A stretch of 64,000 nt of DNA from Synechococcus sp. PCC 7335 (GTDB lineage: Bacteria > Cyanobacteriota > Cyanobacteriia > Phormidesmidales > Phormidesmidaceae): contig NZ_DS989904.1 of NCBI RefSeq assembly GCF_000155595.1, forward strand, positions 318,477 through 382,476, written 5' to 3'. A model generated the notes under the pieces. That model saw nothing but the letters and a program-made list of their open reading frames with translations. It had not been told where the DNA came from and made no database searches. Shown here piece after piece: positions 1 through 8,758 of this stretch. A program made the translations under genes and the position numbers. The stretch's first letter is position 1. Each line of letters begins with the position of its first letter.

Positions 1-527
1 CAGGCGTTCCAAAATCTAGCACCATCCATATGCAGCTGTAGGTCGTTTCGTTGACAAACACCGGCAATTTCTTGAATTGTCTCTAAAGGAAAGACCCGGC
101 CACCGCTACGATTGTGCGTATTTTCAACGCAGACCAGTCGAGTCCGAGGAAAGTGAGGATCCACCGGACGCAATGACTTTTCAACGGCTGCCGCTGAGAA
201 AATGCCCCCTTCACCAGACAATAGCCGACAGCTAACGCCAGATAGAGCCGCCGGACCACCCCCTTCGTAGTAGTAGATATGGGCCTCAGCCTCCAAGACA
301 ATCTCATCACCAGGTTGAGTATGCGATCGCAGTGCCACCTGATTTGTCATTGTACCCGAAGGCATGTAAACCGCCGCTTTTTTGCCTAATAGCGCAGCAA
401 CGTAGGTCTCTAGCTCATTAACAGAAGGATCATCCCCTAGTACATCGTCTCCAACCGGCGCAGCTAGCATCACCTGTCGCATTTCCGGTGTTGGCTGAGT
501 GACTGTATCGCTACGCAAATCGATCAT
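1..527 (-). CDS. ltaE: Low-specificity L-threonine aldolase, partial (C-terminus outside window)
   Basis: PLP enzyme of the beta-eliminating lyase fold that cleaves L-threonine or L-allo-threonine to glycine and acetaldehyde. The minus-strand reading frame is open from 527 to the window edge. It starts MIDLRSDTVTQPTPEMR, the hallmark N-terminus of the family, followed by a GDDVLGDDP-type segment, a glycine-rich GTMTNQ PLP-phosphate region, and ENTHN followed by GG. The last visible residues (LHMDGARFWNA) match the segment just before the PLP lysine, which lies outside the window. I chose the ATG at 527 because it fits the family start. An in-frame ATG at 560 would add 11 residues, and neither has a strong Shine-Dalgarno sequence. 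Divergent from argC, with two operator-like inverted repeats between them. Confidence 0.9.
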   Translation of the reverse strand, partial: MIDLRSDTVTQPTPEMRQVMLAAPVGDDVLGDDPSVNELETYVAALLGKKAAVYMPSGTMTNQVALRSHTQPGDEIVLEAEAHIYYYEGGGPAALSGVSCRLLSGEGGIFSAAAVEKSLRPVDPHFPRTRLVCVENTHNRSGGRVFPLETIQEIAGVCQRNDLQLHMDGARFWNA

Positions 528-598
528 AATTTTGGCAAGCTGCAAAATAAAGACAGGCATAGGACAAAGGCAGCAACAGGCTAGTTGCCCTACCTAAC

Positions 599-677
599 CC
601 TAATCTAATAGGACGAAGATATGGTAACCGTTTGTAGACTAAGATTTCTAGAGTTGCAGACTGCCTAATAGATTAGG
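599..677. promoter_or_regulatory. Pair of palindrome-like boxes between ltaE and argC
   Basis: CCTAATCTAATAGG at 599-612 and CCTAATAGATTAGG at 664-677 are each near-palindromic (CCTAAT...ATTAGG type). The first matches the reverse complement of the second at 13 of 14 positions. Starts lie 65 bp apart, roughly six helical turns, in the divergent ltaE/argC promoter region. This looks like a two-site operator for a dimeric regulator, but it does not resemble an ArgR box and no regulator is identified. Confidence 0.4.
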
Positions 678-724
678 TAAGCGGACTTTAGAGAGGTTAG
701 CTGCTCGGCAGCAGAGGCGATCGC

Positions 725-1699
725 ATGACAGTTCCAAAGGTTTTTATCGATGGAGAAGCCGGTACAACCGGGCTACAGATCTATCAGCGCCTAGCTGATC
801 GTGAAGATTTGGAGGTAATCAGTATTGATCCAGATAAGCGGAAAGTGGCCAGTGAACGCGCCAAGATGATCAACGCAGCCGATGTGGCAATTTTATGCTT
901 GCCCGATGACGCTGCTCGCGAGGCCGTTAGCTGGGTTACCAACCCCCAGACCAAAATCCTAGATGCTAGCACCGCCCATAGAACGGCTGACGAGTGGGTC
1001 TATGGGTTTCCAGAGATGAGCGCAGATCAGCGATCGCACATCGCTACCGCTAACCGAGTGAGCAATCCAGGCTGCTATCCGACCGGATTTTTAGCGCTCA
1101 TGTCTCCGCTTGTTAGAGGCGGACTGCTGCCAGCGACGTTCCCAGCAACGGTCAATGCGATTTCAGGCTACTCCGGCGGCGGCAAGAAGCTAATCGCCCA
1201 GTACGAAGGCTTTCGAGCGGAGGCGCCGGCGGAGGAATCGCGATCGCCCTATAGTCCCTATGGTCTAGGCTTTAGGCACAAGCACGTTAAGGAAATGCAG
1301 AAATATGCGAGACTACATCACGTCCCGCTTTTTGTACCTGCTGTGGGTGACTTTGCCCAAGGAATGGTCGTACAGATACCGCTGCCGCTGTGGAGCCTAG
1401 AAGATGCGCCTACCGGAAAGCAGCTACATGAGAAACTCAGCAGTCACTATGCCAATGAACCGTTCGTCCCTGTAGCGCCGCTAAATGATCAGGGCCAGCT
1501 TCGTGACGGCAGTTTCTTTGAAACCAAAAGCGCCAATCAGACAAACGAAGTGCAGCTCTTCGTCTTTGCCAACGACGAGACCAAAGAAGCCTTGCTAATT
1601 GCTCGTCTAGATAACTTAGGCAAAGGCGCCTCAGGCGCAGCGGTACAAAATCTCAACATTATGCTGGGTTTATCCGAGAAGTCTGGTCTTTCTAGCTAG
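725..1699 (+). CDS. argC: N-acetyl-gamma-glutamyl-phosphate reductase, short (type 2) form
   Basis: NADPH-dependent third step of arginine synthesis, reducing N-acetylglutamyl phosphate to the semialdehyde. The 324-residue protein has an N-terminal nucleotide-binding motif DGEAGTTG (residues about 9-16), then ILDASTAHR and the active-site cysteine in SNPGCYPTGF (about residue 118). Length and motifs fit the uncommon type 2 family of about 310 residues rather than the longer type 1 form usual in cyanobacteria; that contrast is from memory. The ATG directly follows a HIP1 octamer (717-724), and GAGG about 7 nt upstream serves as ribosome binding site. Divergent from ltaE. The arginine-degrading agrE gene lies 13.5 kb away. 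Confidence 0.93.
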   Translation: MTVPKVFIDGEAGTTGLQIYQRLADREDLEVISIDPDKRKVASERAKMINAADVAILCLPDDAAREAVSWVTNPQTKILDASTAHRTADEWVYGFPEMSADQRSHIATANRVSNPGCYPTGFLALMSPLVRGGLLPATFPATVNAISGYSGGGKKLIAQYEGFRAEAPAEESRSPYSPYGLGFRHKHVKEMQKYARLHHVPLFVPAVGDFAQGMVVQIPLPLWSLEDAPTGKQLHEKLSSHYANEPFVPVAPLNDQGQLRDGSFFETKSANQTNEVQLFVFANDETKEALLIARLDNLGKGASGAAVQNLNIMLGLSEKSGLSS

Positions 1700-1848
1700 T
1701 TGTTGTAGTTGTTCTATTGGCTTAGCTGCAATACAAACTAAGTGCTTCTGGATGGAACGACAAACAATTCTCTTCTAAAGAAACTAGTGGGAAAAAAGGC
1801 TTACAGGGTAGTCTTGATCAATATTTGAATACAGGTGGATATTTATTT

Positions 1849-2238
1849 ATGGTACAGGTCAAAATCACAGGCAGCGCAGATGCTCTTAATCCCATAAAAT
1901 CAAAACTCTCAGACATTATTCATAGCTGTTTGCAAGAGGCTATTGGTACGCCAGAAGAAAAACGATTTCAAAGATTCTATCCTCTCGATGCAGAAAACTT
2001 TTACTATCCTAAGAGCTGCTCATCTCGATATACCATTATCGAGATTATCATGTTTGAAGGGCGCTCTGTGGGTGCGAAAAAGCGGTTGACTAGTTTGTTG
2101 TTTGAGCGAATTAATCAGAAGCTAGAAATAGCGGTAGAAGATATTGAGATTGCTATATTTGATTTGCCTAAACACAACTGGGGTATCCGCGGGCTTCCAG
2201 GTGACGAGCTGGTTCTCAACTATCCCATAAACATATAA
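1849..2238 (+). CDS. Tautomerase-superfamily protein lacking the N-terminal proline
   Basis: A 129-residue protein with the length and motif spacing of cyanobacterial tautomerase-fold proteins: EKRFQRFYPLD near residue 40, a central strand IIEIIMFEGRS, and a C-terminal HNWGIRGLPGDEL stretch. Tautomerases normally use Pro2 (Pro1 after Met removal) as general base. Here the mature N-terminus would be Val-Gln-Val, so canonical tautomerase chemistry is doubtful. I chose the ATG at 1849 because AGGTGGA lies about 9 nt upstream; a TTG at 1825 would add eight residues and would not restore a proline. Single gene, no obvious operon partner. Confidence 0.8.
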   Translation: MVQVKITGSADALNPIKSKLSDIIHSCLQEAIGTPEEKRFQRFYPLDAENFYYPKSCSSRYTIIEIIMFEGRSVGAKKRLTSLLFERINQKLEIAVEDIEIAIFDLPKHNWGIRGLPGDELVLNYPINI

Positions 2239-2345
2239 ACACACAGCTAAATATACACAGTCAAATACACGCAGCTAGATACATACCGCATAAATACATA
2301 GCCGAACTTTCGAGTTTAGAGACAGAGACCCAAAGGATTATCATC

Positions 2346-4202
2346 ATGGCCACAAGCACACAGCTCGAACTCTCATTCGACCAGATCTTCTTTTTTGGTG
2401 ATTCTCTATCTGACAACGGCAATATCTATGAGCTGTCTTCTAGACTGCTACAGATAGGATTACCACCAGATGGCTTTGGCTATAACCAAAAGTTTACCAA
2501 TGTCGAAACTAACGGCAATGGTGCGGTGTGGACTGAAGAAGTCCCCACTTTATTAGGGCTAGCAACAGAAGATGTGTATAACTTCGCTTTTGGCGGCGCC
2601 CGCGTACTAGGAGATGCCACTATCGGAAGTGTGCTTAGACTCGGTGAGGCTGCAGAACGGCTGGTAAGGCCTGATGTCAACTTAGACGACTTCGTTGATA
2701 GCACACTGACAGAGGAAGCAAGATCTCTGCTAGCAGGAAGCGAAGTGCTCGATAAGATATTCAATGCGATATCTACTGTCAATAACCTCAATCTAACTGG
2801 CCAAGTAACCAATGCGTTAGCCTCCGTACAAGGCCAATTTGAGGAGGGTACAGCAGCTTCCTTTCTAATTGGAGGCAATGATTATACAAACTTGGCCCCT
2901 GATCAAGATCCGCAAGCATTTATTACCGATATAATTTCAACCTTTCTTAGCAATGCCGCTCAAGTCGCTGCAGCCGGCGCTGATACATTGATCTACGTCA
3001 CGCAACCGCTTGTCTCGTCTGCACCTATCGGTAAACAGCTTATATCGGCGCTAACTGAGCAGGGACTATCAGGAACAGAAGCAGCAGAGGTTCTCGGTCA
3101 GATCGATCAGCTCGTTAGCGTTCAAAACCAGCAAGTAGCAGCAGGCTTTCAGGCATTAGGACAGCAGTTTGGCGCTAAGGTCGTGGTCGTTGATTTGGCT
3201 CAACTTGCAGAGGAGATACAAGCTGATCTCTCTGGGTTTGGATTCAAGTTTGGTGGGAGTCGCCTTCTCTCTGGTGGGACAAACCTCTCCAGTTTTCTAG
3301 ATTTCAACAACAATGGCATACCGGATGTTGGAGTCGATCCTGACACTAGTGAGATCATTGACCTACCTTTGCCCTTCGTTTCTACCGATATCAATGGTGA
3401 TGGAAAAAACGACATCTTTGTAGTCGCTGATGCGGAGTCACTGGAATTTGATCTTGACGAGATCATGTTTTTTGATACGGTTCATCCTTCTGCGGCTACT
3501 CACGATCTAATTGCGAACTTCTACATAGCTTCTCTAGCTCAAGGCGTTGATTTTCTGACGACGGCGGCAGATGAGCTTTTGGGTACTCAGCGTGGTGACC
3601 TTGTCTTTGCAAAAGCTGGAGATGACGCAGTAGAAGGCAAGCAGGCTAATGATGTCATTTTTGGCGGGTCGGGTGAGGATATTCTTTGGGGGAGTAGAGG
3701 CAACGATATTGTTATTGGTGGTGGCAGCAATGACTGGGTTATCGGAAACTCAGGAGCCGATATCGTTGCTGGTTCAGATGGCGACGATAGGCTACGCGGA
3801 CGAAGGGGAAGCGATATTTTAATCGGTGGCGAGGGCAGTGATGATATGAGGGGCGGATCGGGTAACGATCTGTTTATTCAAGCGGTCGATAGGGAGGCGA
3901 TCGCCTACGATATCGTTCGTGGAGGCCTAGGCTATGACACTCTATTTATTGAAGTCGAAAATACTGAGTTTGAGGCGGCTGAGTCTAGCATTGAGCGCTT
4001 TCGCGCTGGCCAGCCGCTTGAGTTTTCTATCGGCAATAGTGAGATTGAGCTGCGCAGCATTGAGCGAGTTATACTCGGTAACAGCGACAATCAAACTCAG
4101 TTTGATCAAGCCTACTCGCAGGCATTTGACGAACTAGGTGCTGGAGCGATCGCGTTAGTAGACGCAGCTGTGCGTTGGAACCAGCTAGACCCTATAGCCT
4201 AG
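2346..4202 (+). CDS. GDSL/SGNH-family esterase or lipase with C-terminal RTX calcium-binding repeats
   Basis: Predicted extracellular lipolytic enzyme. Block I FFGDSLSDNGN places the nucleophile at Ser20; GGNDYTNL supplies the block III Asn and DTVHPS the catalytic Asp-His pair near residue 378-381. Residues about 410-520 form a run of RTX-like glycine/aspartate nonapeptides (GGSGEDIL, GSRGNDIV and similar) that bind calcium and are typical of type I secretion substrates. Two further EF-hand-like loops, DFNNNGIPDVG and DINGDGKND, lie inside the catalytic domain before the catalytic His. There is no N-terminal signal peptide, consistent with C-terminally signalled export. A ribosome binding site AAGGA lies about 9 nt before the ATG. 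No type I exporter is visible nearby. Confidence 0.88.
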   Translation: MATSTQLELSFDQIFFFGDSLSDNGNIYELSSRLLQIGLPPDGFGYNQKFTNVETNGNGAVWTEEVPTLLGLATEDVYNFAFGGARVLGDATIGSVLRLGEAAERLVRPDVNLDDFVDSTLTEEARSLLAGSEVLDKIFNAISTVNNLNLTGQVTNALASVQGQFEEGTAASFLIGGNDYTNLAPDQDPQAFITDIISTFLSNAAQVAAAGADTLIYVTQPLVSSAPIGKQLISALTEQGLSGTEAAEVLGQIDQLVSVQNQQVAAGFQALGQQFGAKVVVVDLAQLAEEIQADLSGFGFKFGGSRLLSGGTNLSSFLDFNNNGIPDVGVDPDTSEIIDLPLPFVSTDINGDGKNDIFVVADAESLEFDLDEIMFFDTVHPSAATHDLIANFYIASLAQGVDFLTTAADELLGTQRGDLVFAKAGDDAVEGKQANDVIFGGSGEDILWGSRGNDIVIGGGSNDWVIGNSGADIVAGSDGDDRLRGRRGSDILIGGEGSDDMRGGSGNDLFIQAVDREAIAYDIVRGGLGYDTLFIEVENTEFEAAESSIERFRAGQPLEFSIGNSEIELRSIERVILGNSDNQTQFDQAYSQAFDELGAGAIALVDAAVRWNQLDPIA

Positions 4203-4375
4203 ATCGTATGGCATAGATCACCTAAACCTACACCTGATAAAGAAAATTTTCTTGAGCTCTAGAAAAAGTCGGATAAGTGCCAGTAAACCATGAGTTAGTA
4301 GGCGAAGACACGCTCAATAGTAAACAAGTTGAAAGCTCGAAGATCATCTAGAAGTCCATCAATGAACGACGCTAA

Positions 4376-4687
4376 ATGACTGTAAGTAGCAAGACCGCTA
4401 GAAAGCTCCTCTATGACTTTATGTTTGAAAGTAAGGATGCTAAGCAATGGGTAGAAGACGTATGGGGCTTGAGTCCATTTCTAGGCCAGGGTGCGGCGAA
4501 CGCCGCTGAAGTCCTCGGCGCCCTTATAGAGGTCTGCTCAGAACAACAGCTCAACGAGATTATCTCCAGCTTATATGCGGCTCATCAAGCGACTATTCAT
4601 GAACTAGCAACTGCTAGCGAGTGGCGTGTGCCTATTGATCCTAAACAATCAGTCGATCCACCAGCTGATACCGAAAAGAAACCGTAA
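4376..4687 (+). CDS. Hypothetical protein, 103 residues
   Basis: I do not recognise this protein. It is predicted mostly helical and soluble, with no signal peptide or membrane segment. Visible features are a Lys/Arg-rich N-terminus, a central WGLSPFLGQGAANAAEVLGAL segment that looks amphipathic, and an acidic/proline-rich C-terminal tail. It lies 173 bp downstream of the GDSL-RTX gene on the same strand and convergent with the DUF3370 gene. The reading frame has cyanobacterial-looking composition and a clean ATG. No strong Shine-Dalgarno sequence is visible, so the start is uncertain. Confidence 0.55.
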   Translation: MTVSSKTARKLLYDFMFESKDAKQWVEDVWGLSPFLGQGAANAAEVLGALIEVCSEQQLNEIISSLYAAHQATIHELATASEWRVPIDPKQSVDPPADTEKKP

Positions 4688-4714
4688 GGATTCTAGAGAA
4701 TCAGCGACTAGTCA

Positions 4715-6229
4715 CTATTTCAGTGTACGCACAGTCAACACCTGAGGCGGTGTCGCATCCGGCGGATATAAAAACTGAACATTAATATCTCTCTGTTCCC
4801 TTGGCGCTATCGTTACTGTAACGAGTGGCTGTCCTTGCTGTCCTCGATTCTGTTCTAGATACGTGAAAGCAGCTCGAGATCTGCCATTGTCTTCCTTATA
4901 AATAAACAGCACTGTGCCTCGAAAAAAGACTCGACCTTTGGGTCTTTCGTAAAACTGAAGGGCGTCGCTAAGACCATCGTTTTGGATAGGTGTTTGTACA
5001 GAGAGAGCCACTGTTCTAGGACTCTCTGTGTGGTTGTATAGCGGCAAGGTCAGGTTGTATTCGACCCCATAGTTGCCGTTAGCCCGGTACGCAGTATCTC
5101 GATAGCGAGCTCGAATGGGTGCACTCTGAATCTGGCCAGTACCAAAGGTATTACGCTCTAGGGTACTAATGCCGTAGGAAAACTGTTCTCCTTGATCGGG
5201 AATAGCCAGCTGATCTTGGTTTCGATCAGTTAAGGTCGCCCGCCATTGAGACCCCTGGGAGATGCCTGAAACACGACCATAGCGGAAGGGGTCTTCACGA
5301 CTGCCTGGCCTGCTAGGAGATAAGTCACGCGGCTCCAATAGCTGACTATGAAAAAGCAAATGCTTCCATTCATCTAGGCTTGGGACCTGCTCGTTTCCAT
5401 TGACTTGCGGAGCGTGCATAGCTAGGCTTGCAACATAGACTGGACCGCTGCTGTGTACCCGAATTAGCGTAGAACGTCCGTTGAGCCTAGAGCCTTCGCC
5501 AGAGCTAACATTTCTAGGCGGTGGGGTGATCGTGCTACCGGATGGATGCGTTCCGTCTGTAGGCACATTCAGGCGGCGAAGGGGAATGGGCGCATTGAGT
5601 AAAAGATGGGTAGTGCGAGGCGCGATGGTAACTTGATCGGGAAGCGCTCTGTGTCGGCGATCGCGTAGGACATCATTAACGACTCGACTCCCTGGACCAG
5701 AGAAGTTATTGCTATATAGGTTAGAAGTGCCAGAAGCAATCTCATTCCAAGGAGATTCTTGGCTGAGGTAGGAAGCGCCTTCTCGAATAGAAAGTGTAAT
5801 TGCCTGGTCCTCTGGATTGTGAACGAGGATTCCATGGTATACAGTGCGATCATCTCGGTCATCTTGCCCCTTGGCAACATGATGCGAAAAGATATCAAAG
5901 CGGCCGCTCAATGGATAATTGAGATGAGCCGAGGGTGCACGCTTGCCACTGGGGGGAAAGGTAGAAAGTAGAATTCCGTCAGATTCAATAATTTCAGGAC
6001 TATTACTATTGAAAACAGGTACCGTATCCAATCCACCTGGTAGCGGTCGCACCTCTTGTGGCACTGTGATTACGCTACTTTCTCGTGCAATTTGGCTTTG
6101 CGTCACTTGGCCTTGTGCAACCTGGCTCTGTACAACCTGATGAGTTTGTGCAGCAGAGAAGAAGTTTGCTTGAGGAAGATTTTGGAGATGATTTCCTATG
6201 AAAAGGAAAGAAACAAGAGAGAAAATCAA
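4715..6229 (-). CDS. DUF3370 domain-containing exported protein
   Basis: A 504-residue member of a family I know almost only from cyanobacteria, of unknown function. Recognisable landmarks are EVRPLPGGLDTVPVFNSNSP (about residues 57-76), the ILLSTFPPSGKR block and YHGILVHNPEDQ. A hydrophobic N-terminal stretch (about residues 2-13) suggests export to the periplasm or outer membrane, though the usual positive charges before it are missing. The frame opens with TTG at 6229 and no better start is visible upstream before a stop. Residues about 33-50 are a four-copy, five-residue repeat (QVVQS, QVAQG, QVTQS, QIARE) made by 15-bp duplications. Confidence 0.8.
   Translation of the reverse strand: MIFSLVSFLFIGNHLQNLPQANFFSAAQTHQVVQSQVAQGQVTQSQIARESSVITVPQEVRPLPGGLDTVPVFNSNSPEIIESDGILLSTFPPSGKRAPSAHLNYPLSGRFDIFSHHVAKGQDDRDDRTVYHGILVHNPEDQAITLSIREGASYLSQESPWNEIASGTSNLYSNNFSGPGSRVVNDVLRDRRHRALPDQVTIAPRTTHLLLNAPIPLRRLNVPTDGTHPSGSTITPPPRNVSSGEGSRLNGRSTLIRVHSSGPVYVASLAMHAPQVNGNEQVPSLDEWKHLLFHSQLLEPRDLSPSRPGSREDPFRYGRVSGISQGSQWRATLTDRNQDQLAIPDQGEQFSYGISTLERNTFGTGQIQSAPIRARYRDTAYRANGNYGVEYNLTLPLYNHTESPRTVALSVQTPIQNDGLSDALQFYERPKGRVFFRGTVLFIYKEDNGRSRAAFTYLEQNRGQQGQPLVTVTIAPREQRDINVQFLYPPDATPPQVLTVRTLK
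6085..6139. repeat. 15-bp in-frame tandem repeat, about 4 copies
   Basis: Degenerate 15-bp units in the N-terminal coding region of the DUF3370 gene encode QVxQx pentapeptides just after the export signal. The period is a multiple of three, so copy-number changes would keep the frame. Confidence 0.7.
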
Positions 6230-6467
6230 ATCTGTATTACCTATTTCTGACTAATTTTGTCTGACTAACTTTGCCTGACTGGCCGAGAGCTAGGGACGCT
6301 ATAGCGCGAGCTGTAGAATACAGAAGATATCACCCGTTTGTTCCCATGAGCAACTAGGGCATGAGTAACAGACAGAGAATAAAGCAGCCTTCCCCTTACT
6401 GACAGGCAATTGTGGCAACGACACTTAGGCGATCTCACACTCAGGCGATCTCTGAGTCTGATCCACT

Positions 6468-8486
6468 TTAGGCTTGACTTAGATAGTACTCTATACGTTC
6501 TTCTATCTGACTGATTGGGATGTTTTGCGTCCAGTACTCCGTTAGCGCATGGCCGAAGGCCCAGGCTCGTTGACTGGCGGCATGCTGTTCGCCGCTTTTA
6601 ATCAAGATGGGCCACAGCGCTAACAAGTCGAAATTTTTAGCTTCTGGGCTATCGGCTGCAAGCAAGGAGAATAGCTCATAGGCCATCTGCAACTTACCTA
6701 GAACAATCGGACCTTCTTCTACCGGAATTTTTTCGATTAGCAGTGCGCCCAGGGCAGGCGTACCGGTTGTCATCGTGGCAATAAACTGAAGGACTGGACT
6801 TTTCAGCAGCCTAGCGAGCCCTTCGGTGGTAGACATTTGAAAGGTGATGCGATCAATGATTTTGGCAGCAGCTTGGGAGCGAGCATCTTGACTACGCAAG
6901 AACCTAGCTAGACGTAGCTGCTTTGCAGGTGCGATCGCCTCGATTAGCGCCAGCGAAAGCGCCTCATCTCCCCAAGCGTCGCGTTCTCTTACTATGTCGC
7001 TAGTGACTAAGGGCAATACCTGCTGACAGTAGTCTGCTAGCTTTTCAGCTCGGTAGTTTACAGCAGAGCGAATGGCCTTTTCTTTGGGCCACGAGCCGCT
7101 CTGCCAGTAGTAGGGTGGACTCCACTCCCGCACAGGGCGCAGTCTGTCTACTTGGGTAACGATGGCAATTACGGGGAGACCCGTTACCTCAGCTCGCACC
7201 TCAGCTAAAAAATCAGCATCCATTTGTAGAGCAGGATCTAGGGCAGGGGTGACTAATAACAGTACATCCGCTTTGTTCGCATAGTCTATGACCTGTTCAC
7301 GCAAGTCTTCTCTAGCCACCTGCTCATACCCTGGGGTATCCCATAGCGTTATTGCCTCCGCTGGCTCTGTTGCTGGCTGTGTAGTTAGCTTGGATGTAAG
7401 GCCAGGCATCCTATCAGATAACCAACGATAGCTCTGAATTTTGTCTGTACTAGGTAATACATCGACGGCTGCTCGCTCGGATTGAAAGAGCGTATTAATC
7501 ACGCTGCTTTTACCAGCCCCAGTCCGCCCCACTAGCAAAATGCTGACTGGCTTTTGAGCAACGGCTTCGGTTGGCTCTGCTTTCTCTATAATCTCTCTTA
7601 AGGTTTCTGCCTTGGCCTGAGGTAACGCTGCGGGAGCTTCGGCCAAAACCGTATCAAGCTTAGTACCACCTTCACCGCCATAAAGTGTAATTGCCTGCTG
7701 CGCTAGATTTCTCAATACCGTTTCTCTTAGCATCGTGCTTAGGTTAAGCACGATTTGCTGATTGGCCTGGCTCATGTTCTTCGCACTGACCTGACGGGCG
7801 ATCGCCGCAGCTGGGTTTAGGGCCCACTGCGCCCAGTTAAACGCCTTCACCAGCTTTCTAGCCGAAGGTTCTAGGCGGCGATACAGCTCTACCCCTTCTA
7901 CCATCTGGCCAATCGAAACCTGACCTAACACGGGTGATAGCTTCTGCATCATCCGATCGGTATCATCCACCGTGCCCCGAATTAAGCCATAGGCTTCAGG
8001 TACATAGATAGATAGTAAAGGCCGCTTGACCTCAGGGTGATAGGTCTTTGCGATTACCGTTACTAGCGCTAAACAATGCTGCCAAAATAGCTGCCAGTCT
8101 TCCCAAACCGGCGGGTCATCCTTCGCGGTTTGCAAGATATCAGCTAGGGCCGCTTCAATTTTGACAATAGGATCATCATCTAACTGAGCTTCGCTACGAG
8201 CTAGACTAGCAGCGGCCTCGGCATTAGCCTCTTCTAGCTCAGCGTTCATTTCTGAGACAATCGCTTCTGCCTGTGCGATCGCGGGCTTTGTCCACCGGAC
8301 AACTAACCAGCGCCAGCCCAACAGCACAAATATGAATACCGCCCAGATCCAATTCAAATGCCAGGCTCTGATCTGCTGTCCCGCTGCCACTAACAGAAAT
8401 GTCGCAATAACGACAATCGGCGCCACTAAAACAGCCACCTGCCAAGATTTGAGTCGCATCAGCATCAGCATCACCTTTAAGCGCAT
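6468..8486 (-). CDS. Membrane-anchored Era/dynamin-like GTPase
   Basis: A 672-residue GTPase. Two hydrophobic segments (about residues 15-35 and 43-58) anchor it in a membrane, followed by a Glu/Ala-rich coiled coil (about 68-110) and a helical middle domain. The G domain has the P-loop GRTGAGKSS (about residue 324), switch II DTPGYE, and G4 TQVD. The C-terminal third is helical with a DUF697-like hydrophobic stretch (about residues 560-590). Likely role: membrane remodelling or stress GTPase; substrate unknown. Four in-frame ATGs occur in the first ten codons. An AAAGG sequence between the first and second favours initiation at 8471 or 8465 over 8486. A second gene of the same general type lies at 42005. 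Confidence 0.85.
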   Translation of the reverse strand: MRLKVMLMLMRLKSWQVAVLVAPIVVIATFLLVAAGQQIRAWHLNWIWAVFIFVLLGWRWLVVRWTKPAIAQAEAIVSEMNAELEEANAEAAASLARSEAQLDDDPIVKIEAALADILQTAKDDPPVWEDWQLFWQHCLALVTVIAKTYHPEVKRPLLSIYVPEAYGLIRGTVDDTDRMMQKLSPVLGQVSIGQMVEGVELYRRLEPSARKLVKAFNWAQWALNPAAAIARQVSAKNMSQANQQIVLNLSTMLRETVLRNLAQQAITLYGGEGGTKLDTVLAEAPAALPQAKAETLREIIEKAEPTEAVAQKPVSILLVGRTGAGKSSVINTLFQSERAAVDVLPSTDKIQSYRWLSDRMPGLTSKLTTQPATEPAEAITLWDTPGYEQVAREDLREQVIDYANKADVLLLVTPALDPALQMDADFLAEVRAEVTGLPVIAIVTQVDRLRPVREWSPPYYWQSGSWPKEKAIRSAVNYRAEKLADYCQQVLPLVTSDIVRERDAWGDEALSLALIEAIAPAKQLRLARFLRSQDARSQAAAKIIDRITFQMSTTEGLARLLKSPVLQFIATMTTGTPALGALLIEKIPVEEGPIVLGKLQMAYELFSLLAADSPEAKNFDLLALWPILIKSGEQHAASQRAWAFGHALTEYWTQNIPISQIEERIEYYLSQA

Positions 8487-8489
8487 ACG

Positions 8490-8687
8490 CTAAGTCAGGC
8501 TAACGCCAAACTCAACGCTTGCATAAAGTCTAATACCTATAGCAGCGTCAAAACCAAAATCGAAAGTTGACTCTGCAATAGCATCTAAGTAACAGGGCTG
8601 ATCAATCAAAGGCAGTATGCAATAGGCCAGCCGTTGAGCCCAGTTCAGACTACTAGGGTCAACGCATACCACTACTTTAGACTTCAC
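8490..8687 (-). CDS. Small hypothetical ORF upstream of the GTPase gene
   Basis: A 65-codon frame beginning with GTG and ending 3 bp before the GTPase frame, so it could be translationally coupled. It matches nothing I recognise. It contains no signal peptide or clear motif, and the AAAGG sequence near its GTG touches the start codon, which is poor spacing. It may be a chance frame in the leader. Confidence 0.25.
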   Translation of the reverse strand: MKSKVVVCVDPSSLNWAQRLAYCILPLIDQPCYLDAIAESTFDFGFDAAIGIRLYASVEFGVSLT

Positions 8688-8758
8688 CTTTGAACGTCAC
8701 AGTTTGAAGCTAGAAGGCACAGAAAACTGTAAAGCTCAAAGACTATAAAGCCTGTAGA

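Noticed and set aside
2480-3466. Open frames antisense to the GDSL-RTX gene
   Set aside because: Shadows of the long well-supported plus-strand gene.
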